From contig OW386288.2 of assembly GCA_936432065.2 (NCBI GenBank), forward strand, positions 10,962,706-11,026,705: DNA of 64,000 nt, in the 5' to 3' direction. Under the pieces are notes generated by a model, which searched no databases, was not told the DNA's origin, and saw only the letters and a list, made by a program, of their open reading frames with translations. The stretch's first letter is position 1. Every line of letters starts with the position of its first letter. The translations under genes and the position numbers were made by a program. The stretch comes from Rutpela maculata (lineage: Eukaryota; Arthropoda; Insecta; Coleoptera; Cerambycidae). Shown here in pieces: positions 44,669-55,565 of the stretch.

Positions 44669-45657
44669 GGTCTGTCTGTAACTTTTTTTTTGTGCGCACG
44701 TTTACTCTGAAATCGTTTAAGATATTGACTTGAAATTTGGTACACATATGTACTTTAACAAGATCTAGAACTAGATTATATTTTCATCTTGTTCCGTCGA
44801 AGGGTTGGGGTGTAAATTGGGGTAAATTTGGGGCAAATGGGTAAATCAAGCAGGTAAGAGTCCACGAAATTGGTATTTAGTATATACAAGAGAAGCTAAG
44901 GTCTCAAAAAAAATTTGGCATTAGCCACCCCTATTACCACCCCCATCCCCTTATTAAAGGGGATGAAAAAAAATTGTGATTTAGTGTATGTACAGGAACC
45001 AGAAACCTCAAAATATTTTTTTACTTCATCCACCCATGTCATGAAACGTCGAGATTTTAAGTTTGAGCGAAAAAAAAAATTTCTGTCTGTCTGTAACTTT
45101 TTTTTTTGCGTGCACGTTCACTCTGGAACCGTTTGAGATATTGACTTGAAATTTGGTACACATATGTACTTTAACGAGATCTAGAACTGGATTATATTTT
45201 CATCTTGTTCCGTCGAAGGGTTGGGGGGTAAATTGGGGTAAATTTGGGGTAAATGGGTAAATCAAGCAGGTAAGAGTCCATGAAATTGGTATTTAGTATA
45301 TACAAGAGAAGCTGAGGTCTCAAAAAAATTTTTGGCATTAGCCACCCCCATTACCACACCCACCTCCTTATTAAAGGGGATGAAAAAAAAATGTGATTTA
45401 GTGCATGTACAGGAACCAGAAACCTCAAAATATTTTTTGACTTCATCCACTCCCCACTACCACCCCCCTATCACCACCCCCACCCCACTACCGATGTGGG
45501 GTATCGTTTTATGGGTTTTTGGAGTAGAGGATTTCAAATATTATATTATTAAAGTTCCATAAACAATTATTTTCACATACAAAGTTTTTTCGTTGTGAGT
45601 GACTTGGATAGAGAATCTGGATGTGGAAGTAGTGATTCCTTGGGCAGCGGTTTTTTA
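44456..45657 (+). repeat. Family A repeats A4 and A5, fused in tandem
   Basis: A4 runs from ACTTCCACGTCCAGTGG to the ACTTCATCCACCC block, where at about 45034 it jumps back to ATGTCATGAAACGTCGAG, the early part of a second copy (A5), which then runs to the normal end. That junction is what unequal exchange between tandem copies gives. A4 has the longest CTGT tract in the window (about 44577-44668, one variant unit). Confidence 0.8.
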
Positions 45658-46124
45658 TGTTAGAGCGAGTTAAACGAAAAAATAATTATTTTAATCGACA
45701 ATAGAGCACATGGGTGGGTATGTGTCAAATTTCATGTTTAAAACATTCCTCTCCCTGTTGACCCCTTCGTCGAATACGTGCCTCCTTATTTCCTTAGAAG
45801 AGTGAAAATCAAAATTTCATCTTACACGTATCTAATAGATTTCAACAAAAAACATTTCTGCTAAATATCATGCCTCTAGATCTAACCGTTTCCAAAAAAG
45901 CCTAAAATTTCAACCCTCTTGGGAGTCGAATTTCGAAAAATCTCTTCTCAGTGATTGCTTACATCATTTAGGGAATCTCTGTTCAAAATTTGAAGTTTTT
46001 AGAACCAGCGCAGCGGTTTGAGCTGTGCGTTGATAGATCTGTCAGTTAGGGCATTCCTTTAATTATATATATTTTTTACATATTGGTTGTTAGTAGTTTG
46101 TAGTTTTCGTATCAGAAAAGAATC

Positions 46125-46395
46125 TATACAAGGTGATTTTTGATGCCTTTAACCAAAAGCATATTTTTTCCAGTCAGACCTCATATTTTTTAAAAATATA
46201 GTCTTGTTGCGTATGGACTTGAGTACAATAAATATGTGTGCCAAATTTTGACTAATTAGAGAAAATAGAAAAATACCTGTATATCAGCAACGATGGGCTA
46301 CGTGGAGTACACACGGCAGTGTTTTGTAGTCACCTCCGTGTCCGCTATCTTCCATTAAACTATGCACAGTTGTAAATTAAATACCCTGTATATAA
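46125..46395. mobile_element. Possible small TIR element
   Basis: TACAAGGTGATTTTTGATGC at the left and AATTAAATACCCTGTATA at the right are weakly inverse-complementary (TACAGGGTATTT). The interior is non-coding. Tentative. Confidence 0.3.
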
Positions 46396-46990
46396 ATATA
46401 ACGTTTAATGGTGCCTAAGCTGCTACGAGAATTATTAGCATATTTAAAATTAAAAAGTTATTTCGTCGTGGTCATGACAAACCCACTGTAGAAGGTAAAA
46501 ATAATCATCAACAGAATGTATGTAACGTAATGATTTTTCGATTTGAGAAAATCTCGCCAAGGTCAAGGAAATAATTTATCCCTGTGTCAGATAGAATATC
46601 ACGTTTGTTCCAGAAAGAAACCAGGCACATCTTAAAGTGATATATTTGCAATATATTATTTTTACATAATCGCGTAATATTTTTACATAATCTGAGGGCA
46701 CACAAATGGTATCTCGTTTTATCAGATAAATAAATAATATGCAATTTTTTTTTTATTAAAATAGATATAAAACATATATGCACAATTTATATAACAATGT
46801 GTCTTCTGTCTGTAAAGATAGTAATATTTGACCTGTCTTAGCGATATATTCTTAGTAAGGTCGGGAGAAGCTTTAAGATAATAAAAATAATTCAAAATAT
46901 ACCTATAAATAATTATTTAATATTTATTTGCTTCTCTCAGGGATAGAATTATTATTTAGGTATTAAGCAAATCACGATTTGCACACTTTT

Positions 46991-47712
46991 ACTCCCACGT
47001 CCAGTGGAAGTATAGTAACGACAAAAAAATTTTAAAAAATTTTTATTGTCCAAATAGGTTTAAAATGTCATGAAACGTCGAGATTTTAAGTTTGAGCGAA
47101 AAAAAATTTCTGTCTGTCTGTCGGTCTGTCGGTCTGTCTGTCTGTCTGTCTGTAACTTTTTTTTGTGCGCACGTTTACTCTGGAACCGTTTAAGATATTG
47201 ACTTGAAATTTGGTACACATATGTACTTTAACGAGATCTAGAACTAGATTATATTTTCATCTTGTTCCGTCGAAGGGTTGGGGGGTAAATTGGGGTAAAT
47301 TTGGGGTAAATGGGTAAATCAAGCAGGTAAGAGTCCATGAAATTGGCATTTAGTATATACAAGAGAAGCTAAGGTCCCAAAAAAATTTTTGGCATTAGCC
47401 ACCCCCCATTACCACCCCCACCTCCTTATTAAAGGGGGTGAAAAAAAATTGTGATTTAGTGTATGTACAGGAACCAGAAACCTCAAAATATTTTTTTACT
47501 TCATCCACCCCCCACTACCACCCCCCTATCACCACCCCCACCCCACTACCGATGTGGGGTATCGTTTTATGGGTTTTTGGGGTAGAGGATTTCAAATATT
47601 ATATTATTAAAGTTCCATAAGCAATTATTTTCACATACAAAGTTTTTTCGTTGTGAGTGACTTGGATAGAGAATCTGGATGTGGAAGTAGTGATTCCTTG
47701 GGCAGCGGTTTT
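46991..47712 (+). repeat. Family A repeat, copy A6
   Basis: This complete copy runs from ACTCCCACGTCCAGTGG to CTGGATGTGGAAGTAGTGAT plus CAGCGG-T-run, with a CTGT/CGGT microsatellite at about 47111-47153. Confidence 0.8.
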
Positions 47713-47714
47713 TT

Positions 47715-47954
47715 ACTTCCACATCCAGTGGAAGTATAGTAACGACAAAAAAATTTTTTTAAATTTTTATTATTCAAATAGGCTTAGAATGTCATGAAAC
47801 GTCGAGATTTTAAGTTTTTGGGGTAGAGGATTTCAAATATTATATTATTAAAGTTCCATAAACAATTATTTCCACATACAAAATGTTTTCGTTGTGAGTG
47901 ACTTAGATACAAAAGCTGGATGTGGAAGTAGTGATTCCTTGGGCAGCGGTTTTT
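47715..47954 (+). repeat. Family A repeat, copy A7, internally deleted
   Basis: It abuts A6 head-to-tail. Both ends are present, but about 450 internal bases are missing between GAGATTTTAAGTTT and GGGGTAGAGGATTTC, including the microsatellite and the C-rich block. Confidence 0.8.
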
Positions 47955-49064
47955 TATTTATTATGAAAATACCTACTTTCTGTATATTGTTGCTCTAATC
48001 TAGGCACGCTAATATACTAGTTAGGTAAATACTTTAAACACTCATTATTGGAGAACCAACAAAAACTACTCTTCTAGTTAATAAGCAAAAAAAATTGAAA
48101 ATACTTAAATCATTTATTTAAATTAAGTCATTCACACTTTAATTCACGCAATTTAGACATTTTAGAAGAAATAATTTATAAAGTAATAATATTTGAGATG
48201 CGTACTCTAGATAGAGTTAGAAATAGATACCCGAAAAGTCCCCCCCCCATTTGGGGGTGGAACGTCCCTTTCTTTGCCAAAAACCACCCCTAACGTGGAC
48301 TTAAAGCTGGTTTTTCACATTTATTTTGTAAACCGTTCGTCGGAAGAGAAAAAAGTATGGGAAATAAAAAAAATGTCGTTAAATCCTTCATAAAAAGTGT
48401 CCTATTAACCTTGTAGCTTATCCTCACCTATTTCGCGCTAACATAACATACAGAAAGTAAATAATTTCTTAATAAATAAAAATGTGTGTAAGGTGTGATT
48501 TGCTTAATACCTAAATAATATTCTCTATACCTAATACTATATAACTATATAACTATATAACTATATCTAATATTCTCTATTTATCTGTTCTCTAACAGAT
48601 AAATTTGAAAAATATATTTAGTGTGAATAAAACAAGCATAAATAAAGGCTCCTTTGCGGCGACACAACCCAGACTCTCATGAGTTTACTCCAATATTTCT
48701 TACAATTTATGCATCTATTCATTGTTTGTTGGTGATTCTTTTTGTGGCATCTTCTCTCTCGGTATAATTCTGGTCTGGTTTATTTAATAATTATTTTTGC
48801 CATACAAATTGAGGGTTCTAAATGGTCAGAATGGACAGGAGGGAAAGAGTCATTAGAAATTATTATTTTGAATCAAAACTATTTGAATACATTTAAAAGC
48901 ACGTAAATTTACTGAGAATGAACTTGCTGGCATTTACAAAGTGCTGATGCCAATACGTCTTACAGGTATTAAAATAAAGAAGTAAGTAGTAGACACTACT
49001 CGTACTCCTGTCTCCGAAAATACACTGTAAATGAGCTGTTATCAAACAATTTTTTAAATTTTAG

Positions 49065-49193
49065 GCACCCATTAAAAATTCAAATTGGACGGGCATATTA
49101 AATGCTACAGAAGACAGAAGTCAATGCGTCCAAGGTTCGGACCCAGTAGTGGGATCTGAAGATTGCTTATATATTAATGTTTATACTCCGAGT
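49065..49193 (+). CDS. Carboxylesterase exon 2: EDCLYINVYTP motif
   Basis: This 43-codon exon follows a 6.4-kb intron. It starts after TTTTAG at codon phase 0 and ends AGT|GTAAGT, phase 0. It encodes residues 72-114, including NATEDRSQCVQG and GSEDCLYINVYTPS, the second carboxylesterase-B signature. Cys92 and Cys105 are placed to form the conserved first disulfide. It is too short to stand out as an open frame, but splice sites, phase and family motif all agree. Confidence 0.92.
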
Positions 49194-49291
49194 GTAAGTA
49201 TAGCCTACTGTTTCTATTAAGGATTGTATACAAGTCCACAACCCAGCATATGCATTTTTGTAACCGATATACATTATACAAATTCTTGCAG

Positions 49292-49625
49292 TTGGTACTA
49301 ACAAATATAACCGTTATGGTATGGATATACGGTGGAGCATTCGTAGGAGGCAACTCATCATATGAACAATTTGGTCCAGACTATCTGTTAGACGAAGGTG
49401 TTATTTTTGTGTCTTTGAATTATCGTGTTGGGATTTTTGGATTTCTTAGTACCGAAGATGAGGTGTGCTCGGGAAACTGGGGTTTGAAAGATCAGGTCTT
49501 GGCACTCAAATGGGTCCAGAGCAATATCGTGTATTTCGGAGGGAATCCTGAGGACGTGACTATTTTTGGTGAAAGCGCAGGATCTGCCAGTGTTTCTTAT
49601 CTGTTGCAAACTCGTAAAACAAAAG
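49292..49625 (+). CDS. Carboxylesterase exon 3: oxyanion hole and catalytic Ser
   Basis: Residues 115-225 plus one base of the next codon. The exon starts after TTCTTGCAG, so the ATG at 49250 is intronic and not used. It holds MVWIYGGAFVGGN (oxyanion-hole loop, here YGGA where many family members have HGGG or HGGA), VSLNYRVGIFGFLST, GNWGLKDQVLALKWVQSNI, FGGNPEDVTIFGESAGSASV (signature 1, nucleophile Ser209 in GESAGS) and YLLQTRKTK. It ends AAAAG|GTATAT in phase 1. All features expected of an active enzyme in this segment are intact. Confidence 0.95.
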
Positions 49626-49928
49626 GTATATATGGATTTTTCTACATTTCATTAACAAAATAACATCATTTTTTAGTAATTACGTTGAAAAAATATTATA
49701 TTCAAAATTTTGTGAAAAATAAAAATACTTAATTTCAGTTTTATAGTTAAAGTTCTCCTCATACATCAATCTATGGAGTATTTCAATTAATCATTAACGT
49801 CTTGCGCCTCAGCCTTAAAGCTATAAGAGGCGGGACTTACGTCTTCACGGTTTAATCCTTTATTAGCATTCATATCTAATGAGAACTTTATTACTATTAC
49901 CTCTGATTAATCATTTTCTTTTCCCAAG

Positions 49929-50125
49929 GACTTTTCCACAAAGCTATCATGCAGAGTGGTACATCACTGAACTTGTGGGCACTGAATAGAAAGGCTGAAA
50001 GAACAGCGTTTACCATTGGGACGACTCTGGGAATTCTTACAACAAATTCTTCTGTTTTAATCGCCGGCTTAAGGCAAATTAGTTATACCACATTACAAAC
50101 CGTTTCTACTATAATATCTACACTG
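49929..50125 (+). CDS. Carboxylesterase exon 4
   Basis: The exon follows a 303-base intron (TTTTCCCAAG acceptor) and completes the split Gly codon: G|LFHKAIMQSGTSLNLW, matching the family pattern KGLFHKAI.QSG just after the nucleophile elbow. It runs through AFTIGTTLGILTTNSSVLIA and LRQISYTTLQTVSTIISTL (residues 226-291) and ends CACTG|GTAAGT, phase 0. The next intron (4.5 kb) contains an inserted TGCD-family element. Confidence 0.93.
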
Positions 50126-50236
50126 GTAAGTAACACTCCCATGTTAAATCCCATTAAATCATAATTTATTGGCCACTATTAGTAGAACCGCATGAATAGA
50201 ATTATCAACACAAAACGGCTATTCGTGAAAGGATAT

Positions 50237-53050
50237 TGCCGTTTGGCACACTAACCGGTATTACCGTAAGGAACGTATTTCGAAGGAGCGCCATCTTGAG
50301 TTACCATTTGGATCCAAGATGGCCGCCATTTTCAAGAAATCAATCGAGGTAATTTGCTGGTGAATCTATTAACTTCACACAAAAAAGTGTAATTAAAAAG
50401 TGTTGCTTATTTTATTGCCAACAAAAAAGTATTTTATGTATTTTGCGAAATTTTTGAAAATAAGGCCATTATTTACGAAAATTAAATAGTGGGAGCTATG
50501 TCTGGAGTTGGAGCTTTTACTGCTTTTATTTGTAAGATCCCATCGAGGAGGTAATTATTCTCTCTATAAAGAATATCTTAAAGCGCTCATGCCTTGGTTC
50601 TTCATATTTGACCACCCAAATTACTCGAACGGCTGTCAGTTTATCTTAAAGATTTAACGGAACTAAATGAAACTAATCCAGATATTCAGAAAGCTTTTGA
50701 AAACGGATGTTTTGTTGTAAATAAAACAACTCGCCGCTTCTCTGGAATTGGAATTGATCAAGCTCATGAGCAGCATAATGAAATTATTAAAGGCGATGGT
50801 GGATTTAACAATCCATCAGCCTTACGTAGATGGATGCTTTCTGGTCCGGAAATCTCGAGAGTGCTAATGGAATTTACAAACTTAGATGAAGAAGTATCCA
50901 TCGACAATACACACCATGAGGAATCGGCAGCTTTTCAAATGAAATTTAAAGAAAATATACAACTTTTAAAAGAGGCTTACACTGAATTTGGAAATCCGTT
51001 TCTTGAAACCAAAAGAGATTTTTTCTGCATCGATACCAAAATAACAATGGATGACGAATGTCTAAATAATATTTTAGGTAGGTCTTCATACATGGTTATT
51101 TCCGCGATACATTATAATATATTTCTGTTGTTTTTAGGTATAAAGGAACGTGGACTAGATTTATATAATAAGTTTGTTGATGAACAGAGAGGTATCCATA
51201 TATGATCCAATAAAAGCGAATAAAGTTCGCTTATTTTGTAAACCTAAAAAGGTTGTAAAATCCGCAATGTTGATAAAGTCCCTGAAATCTGATGTGGATT
51301 TATACTCTAGACTTTTCATAGTATGTTCAAATCGTGACATAGATTTGGATGATTTTTTTGCACATGAGAATCAACCATTCCCAACAGCTCTATCTTTAAA
51401 CGGAGTCCAGAGATCGTCAGATAAATCAATCCTTGTTAAGATTCTGGAAAATGTGCTTAATGACGTACCTCTTATTTCAGAAGAAACAGATGCTATGCCA
51501 AATTTACTTCAGACAGAAGAAACATCAGAATTTCAGTATGATTGTGTGGTCTATGATGGGCCTGCATTGGTACATCTTTTACTGCCTAAGGGAGTTTTAA
51601 ATTTTGCTGAATACTCTGCCAAAGTGTTTCAATCGCACGTCAAACATAACGCTGAAATTTAATTTAAAACGCGTTGATATCATTTGGGACATATACAAGA
51701 ACAATAGTTTGAAACATCACACTAGAGAAATTCGTGGAGGAGGAACGCGAGGACAGGTTGGTGGTAATGTACTACTTCCTAAAAACTGGTCGGATTTTCT
51801 TAGGAACACAGACAATAAAACAGACCTGTTTCACTTTCTATCCAATGAATGTACTACATCATCCATTCTTTATCCTGTGGAAACACTATGCACAATTGAC
51901 GATAGGATCATTTCAAACCGCAATTCCCAAAATTCACATCTATCGCTCTGCAGTCACGAAGAAGCAGATACACTTATTATATTACACGTACAGGATTGCA
52001 TCCGCCAAGGTTGGAAAAATATTTGCATAAGAACAATAGACACCGATGTTGTAGTGTTAGCTACTGCTTTTTTTCATCGGTTGTATGTGCAAGGATTGAA
52101 AACTCTATATGTTCACTTTGGTGCCAATAAGCACTTTAGAATAATATGTGTTAATGGGATAGCTGCACATTTGGTTCAACAAAAATGTGAAGCTTTGTTA
52201 GGTGTTCATGCATTCACGGGATGTGATACCGTCTCATTTTTCTCAGGCAAGGAAAAGTCGACTGCTTGGAAGACCTGGCAAATTTTTCCTGAGGTAACGG
52301 AAGCTTTTTCTTTTATGTCTAAGCCGCAAAGATTTATTTCTGTTTTGTTGCAAAGATTTGTTGTCTTAATGTACTGTTCAACATCCGACTGCTTTGAAGT
52401 TAACGCCCGAAAGGAATTTTTCACGTCGAAGGGAAGAAATTCTGCAAACCTTCCACCTTCTAAAACCGCTTTAGACCAACATACTCGAAGAGCCACATAC
52501 CGAAGTGGCCATGTATGGGGACAATCATTGGAAACAAATCCTACTTTGCTAGATACTGAATCTTGTGGTTGGTGTAAAAAAGATGGTATTTATTCACCAT
52601 ACTGGTCAACTTTACCTGAGGTGTCCACAGCCTTAAGGCAACTGATTCGGTGCGGCTGCAAAAAGAACTGTAAACAAAATATATGTGCTTGTAAGAAAGA
52701 TTTACATTGCGCGTTGTTATGTACTTCTTGTAAGGGAAAGTGTGATTTAAATTAATATTTTGTTAAAAACATACATATAAATAAATGATGCAAAAAAAAG
52801 AAAAAATTTTGAATTTTATTAAATAACGGCTTTATTTCAATTCTAATCGCGAAATGTCAGAAAATACTTTTTTGTTGGCTGTTTCAAAGCTCAACAACTG
52901 TGTATAAGGCTATTTTTTTATAAAGTCAAAAAATCATATTTATTAGATTATTAGAAATCAGCCGCCATTTTGGATCCAAATGGTACCTGAAGGTGGCGTT
53001 CCTTCGAAAATGCTTCTTTAGGGCACTACTAATAAGTATACCAAGCGGCA
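50237..53050 (+). mobile_element. TGCD-family element with inverted repeats (E2) in intron 4
   Basis: The ends TTGCCGTTTGGCACAC (left) and ACCAAGCGGCAA (right) are inverse. Inside, CGAAGGAGCGCCATCTTGAG and TACCATTTGGATCCAAGATG pair with AAATGGTACCTGAAGGTGGC and ATTTTGGATCCAAATGG at 52967-52992. AACAAAAAAGTATTTT pairs at 50422 and 52867. The single coding region between them encodes the TGCD-family protein. The element lies wholly in the intron, in gene orientation. No target duplication was resolved. Confidence 0.75.
50547..52755 (+). pseudogene. TGCD-family protein, best copy: putative FEN1/PIN-like nuclease with CXC tail
   Basis: This uncharacterised protein family is repeated in invertebrate genomes. 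The readable order is RGGNYSLYKEYLKALMPWFF (N-terminus deleted), GIGIDQAHEQHNEIIKGDGG, NPSALRRWMLSGPE, YDPIKANKVRLFCKPKK, YSRLFIVCSNRDIDLDDFF, DCVVYDGPALVHLLLPKG and VDIIWDIY, then the core: HEEAD (51955-51969), IRTIDTDVVVLATAFF (DTDV 52039-52050) and HAFTGCDT (TGCD 52216-52227). A Cys-rich end follows (CGCKKNCKQNICACKKDLHC, then CALLCTSCKGKC). Frameshifts occur near 50625, 51190 and 51650. The acidic spacing E..D / D.D / GCD resembles FEN1/PIN nucleases (inference). It probably acts in mobilising its own element. Confidence 0.7.
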
Positions 53051-53264
53051 ACTCTACTATATCTGCGTTGACTTTAATACGAACTGATATTATTTCATTA
53101 TTTATTTTGATAAAATTTGGTTCACCTATGACCGGTAATAGTTTTCATCAGTGACTATTAGAGCAATGCTGCTAGTTAACGTGGGTACAAGTTAATACTT
53201 TTGTTAATTTTTTAATGAGTTTAAAATTATTACGCAGATTGTAGGGCCATTCATTTCACTTTTA

Positions 53265-53860
53265 TTTATGAGCATGTGTGACGCTCCTGTGTAACAGACG
53301 GTTTAGACTCGGGCGCCAGTCCCAGAAATTCGAAGCGCCGGAACACGCTCACCCGAGTAGCTAACAGTGAAGAAAGTTAAATCCGGGCAATCAGTACATA
53401 AATAATGCGTTTACAATAAGCAGATAATAGTTTATTCATGTCATTTAAAGATATTTATACAACGGGCGTGAAAAGCAAAGAGTAAACGGAAAAGAGCAAA
53501 CAATGTTAATACGCAAAACGTTAATTCACGATAACCGGTGTTAATGACTTAACTTTCGTGCAAACAAACTACTAGTTTACTAACCTGCGGATCAACGATT
53601 CTATAAACAGAGAAGAAAGCTCAAGCAATCAAAAGCTTACACTAGTGACCGTAGGTGTAGGAAAAATACTGTCTTTTGCAGTGAGGACGGACGGATATGA
53701 CAATAAGTTACCCCGCTTTTTATAGAGTATAATCACCAATAATAAGTGGCAATCGCGCCAAAAGACAAAATACCAGGAAGTAGAAAATTAAAAATTGAAT
53801 TGAGCGGATGATAATCCGTAGATAACTACCGATAGTACAGTCAAATTGGTTTAATTAATT
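53265..53860 (-). mobile_element. Possible LTR fragment with primer-binding-site-like motif
   Basis: On the minus strand a TATA-type sequence (ACTCTATAAAAAGCGGGG at about 53720) lies upstream of a transcribed-looking segment. After about 390 bases comes TGGCGCCCGAGTC (about 53318), like an LTR retroelement primer-binding site. No gag-pol follows. Tentative. Confidence 0.3.
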
Positions 53861-54641
53861 TTTTTTCAGCCGCAACATTCCTTTGGAAATTTTATTTTTA
53901 ATTCTTAAATATGACCTGATTACGAAAAAAATATTTGCTCCCATAAATTCCTGGTGCGTCAAAAATTATATGCACCTTTTGACGCGCTTTCACGAATTTT
54001 CTACTTATCTGCCTAGTATATCCTGCACTAATCCGCTATCTTGGAAAAAATAGAAAACACCAAAATTGGCCAAAAAAGTCCAAATTAAATATTTTTTTGA
54101 TAAGGAGGAGTAATTTCACCAAAGTTGGCAAAAATAAAACGCATTTATGGTCCAATATAATGCACCAAACCCGGATGCTGTAAGCTAAATAGAATGGTCA
54201 AAGATGGAGGACGAAATAATTTTTTTAATTCTTTGTCAAGTATCAAGGAGGCATTGTGAGTCACTTTTTTTTGATTTTAGGTTCTTTTATTTTAGTATAG
54301 AATGATGTTTTACCCAAAGTTGATAGTTTTTAAGCAAAAAACCGGGAAAAAATTGTTTTTTTCATGTTTTTCGGCTATAACTCAAATTCCAGGAACAATT
54401 TTTGTAGCGAACATCAGATTCGTAATCAACACCCCAAAAAACACAAAGGAGCAAAAACTCATAACAGCTCGAAAGTTCTAGCTATCTCCAGTTCTGAACT
54501 ACTAAGGTTTTCCAGTCCTGCAATGTGTAAAATAATTTTTGAATTCTAAAAAAAATATTAATGTGTACCAATCTTAAATAGCGGACAGTGTATGAAACAG
54601 TTCGTCTAATTATGTTGACTTCAACTGACACTTCATTCTAG
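53861..54641. other. Rest of intron 4, no gene seen
   Basis: AT-rich, with no recognisable coding region or repeat ends. The open frame at 54364-54549 is not family-like. Confidence 0.45.
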
Positions 54642-54819
54642 ATAACACTGGAAAATGCATTGGAAGGTATATATTTTGCTCCCGTAATAGAACCAGCTTA
54701 TGAAGGAGCTCTCTTTGTGAATAATAGTGAAAATATACTTTCAAGAGGCGATTTTCATCAAATTCCCACCATTATGGGAGTTAACTCAAACGAAGCTGCT
54801 GCTGTTGGTACAATACCAG
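54642..54819 (+). CDS. Carboxylesterase exon 5: acidic catalytic residue
   Basis: The exon starts after CTTCATTCTAG in phase 0 (ITLENALEGIYFAPVIEPAY), giving the family block 'F.PVVEP'. It then reads FVNNSENILSRGDFHQIPTI and MGVNSNEAAAVGTIP. Glu342 in VNSNEA is in the position of the triad acid (consensus GxNxxEG). It ends ACCAG|GTATGA in phase 1. Residues 292-350. An open frame continues into the intron but is not family-like. Confidence 0.92.
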
Positions 54820-55039
54820 GTATGAATAAATTATTTAACCTTGACTTATTTACTATCTTTACAAAGTTGTATGAAGCGTTTTCCAACAGCTTCTTATCTT
54901 GGTAAATAATCATGTTATCCAAATCATTTGCAAAATCTGTCTTTTCACGTTATAATTACGCAGTAATGACGTTACCAAATTTTTAAAATTACAACATGGA
55001 TACAATTGATATTATTTAGAAGCAAAGAGATGATTATGG

Positions 55040-55565
55040 GAATATAACCAATTTATCAACCAAATCCTCAATTGTGACGAGGCAACGTTATGCCTTAATA
55101 TTAATTTGGCGAATCACCAAAAAACTGTGGATACTGATGGAATCGTTCTCCGGTTTTCGCTAATGCCCAAGATTTTCTGCAAAGTAGTCTACATGTGAAT
55201 CTAAGAAATGCAGCTTTAAATTCATTAGGTAGCCCAACTGTTCAAAATTTTTAATCATTTCCGCTACTCCATTTTTTTTTGTAATTTGGACTCTTATTAT
55301 TTCCTAGAAAATTATCCACACTTTTGAAACTGAGCCACGCAGCTTTTTCAGTTTTGTTCATTTTTGTGGCAAAAATATCTTTCTGATTTCTGATCCATTA
55401 AAAATTCCTTCCTTCAATTTCGCATCTGAAATGTTTGGACACATTTGTTGAATATGCTTGAAGCAATCACCATCTTTATTCAAAGCTTTAACGTATTGCT
55501 TTACAAGGCCCAACTTTATATGAAGAGGTGGGAGAAGAACTTTTGAAGGATTAAACATGCTTTTG
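55040..55565 (-). pseudogene. Family G protein remnant, left half of an inverted pair
   Basis: The minus strand from about 55650 reads LPQSFNVLLYKAQIYIKGGR, RSFEGSTKSMFNPSKVLLPP, LHIKLGLVKQYVKALNKDGD and SDAKLKEGIFNGSEIRKIF. After a stop it reads KTEKAAWLSFK, NFLGNNKSPNY, and then GYLMNLKLHFLDSHVDYFAE. It is the same protein as the fragment at 23400-23660. Function unknown. Several stops and frameshifts. Confidence 0.65.

Larger units (their letters stand above)
44125..46075 (+). mobile_element. RTE-type non-autonomous repeat split by family A
   Basis: It starts ACTAGCTGATGCCCGCTACT followed by TCGTTCACGTGGA, the common opening of RTE-derived arthropod repeats. It ends near TTTGAGCTGTGCGTTGATAG, TCTGTCAGTTAGGGC and an ATAT tail, as RTE 3' ends do. 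A minisatellite and two fused family A copies lie inside. Assignment is by memory of the family's terminal patterns. Confidence 0.5.
46900..48610. mobile_element. Foldback element L in intron 1, hit by family A copies
   Basis: ATTTAGGTATTAAGCAAATC at about 46956 is inverted at about 48495-48530 (GATTTGCTTAATACCTAAAT). The left arm resumes after the A6/A7 insertion with ACCTACTTTCTGTAT (about 47970), inverted at about 48448 (ATACAGAAAGTAAAT). A small ACTATATA tandem lies at 48536-48566. Non-coding. Confidence 0.6.

Noticed and set aside
44508..44747. Open frames rich in Thr-Asp-Arg-Gln
   Set aside because: These are products of the CTGT microsatellite in a family A repeat.
49250..49291. ATG-started esterase exon beginning at 49250
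   Set aside because: The 14 codons before 49292 are intronic. The TTCTTGCAG acceptor at 49291 gives the correct phase with exon 2 and the family sequence.
54820..54905. Extension of esterase exon 5 to 54905
   Set aside because: The sequence after the GTATGA donor does not match the family, and splicing to 57478 restores the expected order.
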